A stretch of 64,000 nt of DNA from Erodium maritimum. Its lineage: Eukaryota; Streptophyta; Magnoliopsida; Geraniales; Geraniaceae. A program made the position numbers and the translations under genes. Location of the stretch: positions 3,162,001-3,226,000 of the forward strand of contig OY997589.1 of NCBI GenBank assembly GCA_963921825.1, in the 5' to 3' direction. Shown piece after piece: positions 63,113 to 64,000 of the stretch; within the stretch, counting starts at the first letter, position 1; every line of letters starts with the position of its first letter. The notes beneath the pieces were generated by a model. That model was not told the origin of the DNA. It made no database searches and saw only the letters and a program-made list of their open reading frames with translations.

Positions 63113-64000
63113 AAAATTTGGAGAGAAGGCTCTGTCTAGTAACGGTCCTAGTCATTCTCTTCGATCATGGAGTAACAAAACCATTGATCTAAAAGTTTCA
63201 GAGATATGCTTAATGATTTAAGCAAAATGACCGATAGACCAGTTTTTGAGATTGTTACTCCATAACAAGAGCACACAAATCGATTGTTTGCGATACAAGG
63301 CACTATTATTCAAGAATATTGTTGGTCGGAGCTAATCAAGGAACTGGAACTGTCATTTGGTATGACAACACTCTTAGCCGGTTCAGAAAGTTTGAAGAGA
63401 TGATCTCATAAACATGTTTCGATTGGCGGTTCAGCTTACTAAGAACCGGTCATCGACCAAGTGGCACCCATTCGCCGGTTCTGACAGCTACCAATGGATT
63501 TTGCCAGTACCAGTGAAATTTTACGTCCCAACATACCACCACCGTAAAGGTAAACTAGCTAAATTCTTTTGAATTTCTTGTTAGATCACGAAAAAGAATG
63601 GAGTTGCAATAAGACGTTGCTATTGACTTTCCGTAAGGAATTTATGCCCCATTGTATTGGGCATATCCTTCGGGATACAATACTGCTATATTATACCTTT
63701 CTATGTACAAAAGTGAGACTATTGTTCTGAACAAAAATGATTGATATATATAGCAGATGACGTGACTGTTCATAAGAGTCACAATTCTTCAATTAGTAGC
63801 AGTTAAGCAGTTACATGCTCCATTTTAATAAGACCCATGACAAATATACCAACATATTGATCACTTGGTACATACTCCATTGTAGTTAGAGTAATGACAC
63901 ATTACTATATAAACACATTAGTTTGCTCTATCTTTTATCAATATGGCACCCACCACATTTACACAAACTAAATGTTCCAACATTTGTACTGACATAATAG
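63113..64000. other. Right-edge spacer with F-box distal-flank homology
   Basis: 63180-63320 matches 58040-58170 (ATTGATCTAAAAGTTT, GAGATATGCTTAA, then AAGAGCACA) in the same orientation. This sequence elsewhere lies downstream of an F-box gene, so a further copy may follow beyond the window. No gene inside the segment. Confidence 0.55.

Overview
The window is nuclear DNA of a flowering plant, almost certainly a eudicot. GT-AG introns interrupt typical plant genes, intergenic DNA is AT-rich, and plant transposon classes are abundant. I cannot name the species.

Left third (1-28.8 kb) holds five ordinary housekeeping or regulatory genes. A class II trehalose-phosphate synthase runs off the left edge on the minus strand, with a 5'-UTR intron and G-box elements upstream. 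A three-exon group IIe WRKY gene (WRKY65/69 type, minus) follows. On the plus strand are a single-exon DUF1685 gene, a five-exon 60S ribosomal protein uL5/RPL11 gene whose first coding exon is only the ATG, and a ten-exon mitochondrial-type aspartate aminotransferase. Introns and spacers carry repeats: inverted-repeat MITEs, a 1.66-kb Mutator-like element with a perfect 9-bp target duplication, and copies of an unclassified dispersed repeat.

Right half (29.7-61.7 kb) is a tandem array of eight loci of one F-box/F-box-associated-domain family. Five look intact (32.5, 39.6, 43.9, 53.9, 60.3 kb). Two are frameshifted (30.3, 49.1 kb) and one is a 3' fragment (36.8 kb). All but the 32.5-kb gene lie on the minus strand. 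Every copy ends in AATTCAAGGTAA, where the stop codon overlaps a good splice donor. Every full locus also has a conserved downstream acceptor (TGATGCAG or TGATGTAG) and a short exon, which would give copy-specific tails if spliced. Homologous distal flank at the right edge suggests the array continues.

The array is threaded with mobile DNA: 9-bp-TSD MITEs, three of them at one homologous TTAACAAAA site in two paralogues; three retroposons with target duplications; PIF/Harbinger relics (ORF1-like and DDE C-terminus); a LINE ORF2 relic; a three-LTR tandem TRIM; and tRNA-type SINE candidates. The F-box proteins would act as substrate receptors of SCF ubiquitin ligases; their targets cannot be read from the sequence. 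I found no rRNA, functional tRNA, CRISPR or organellar DNA.
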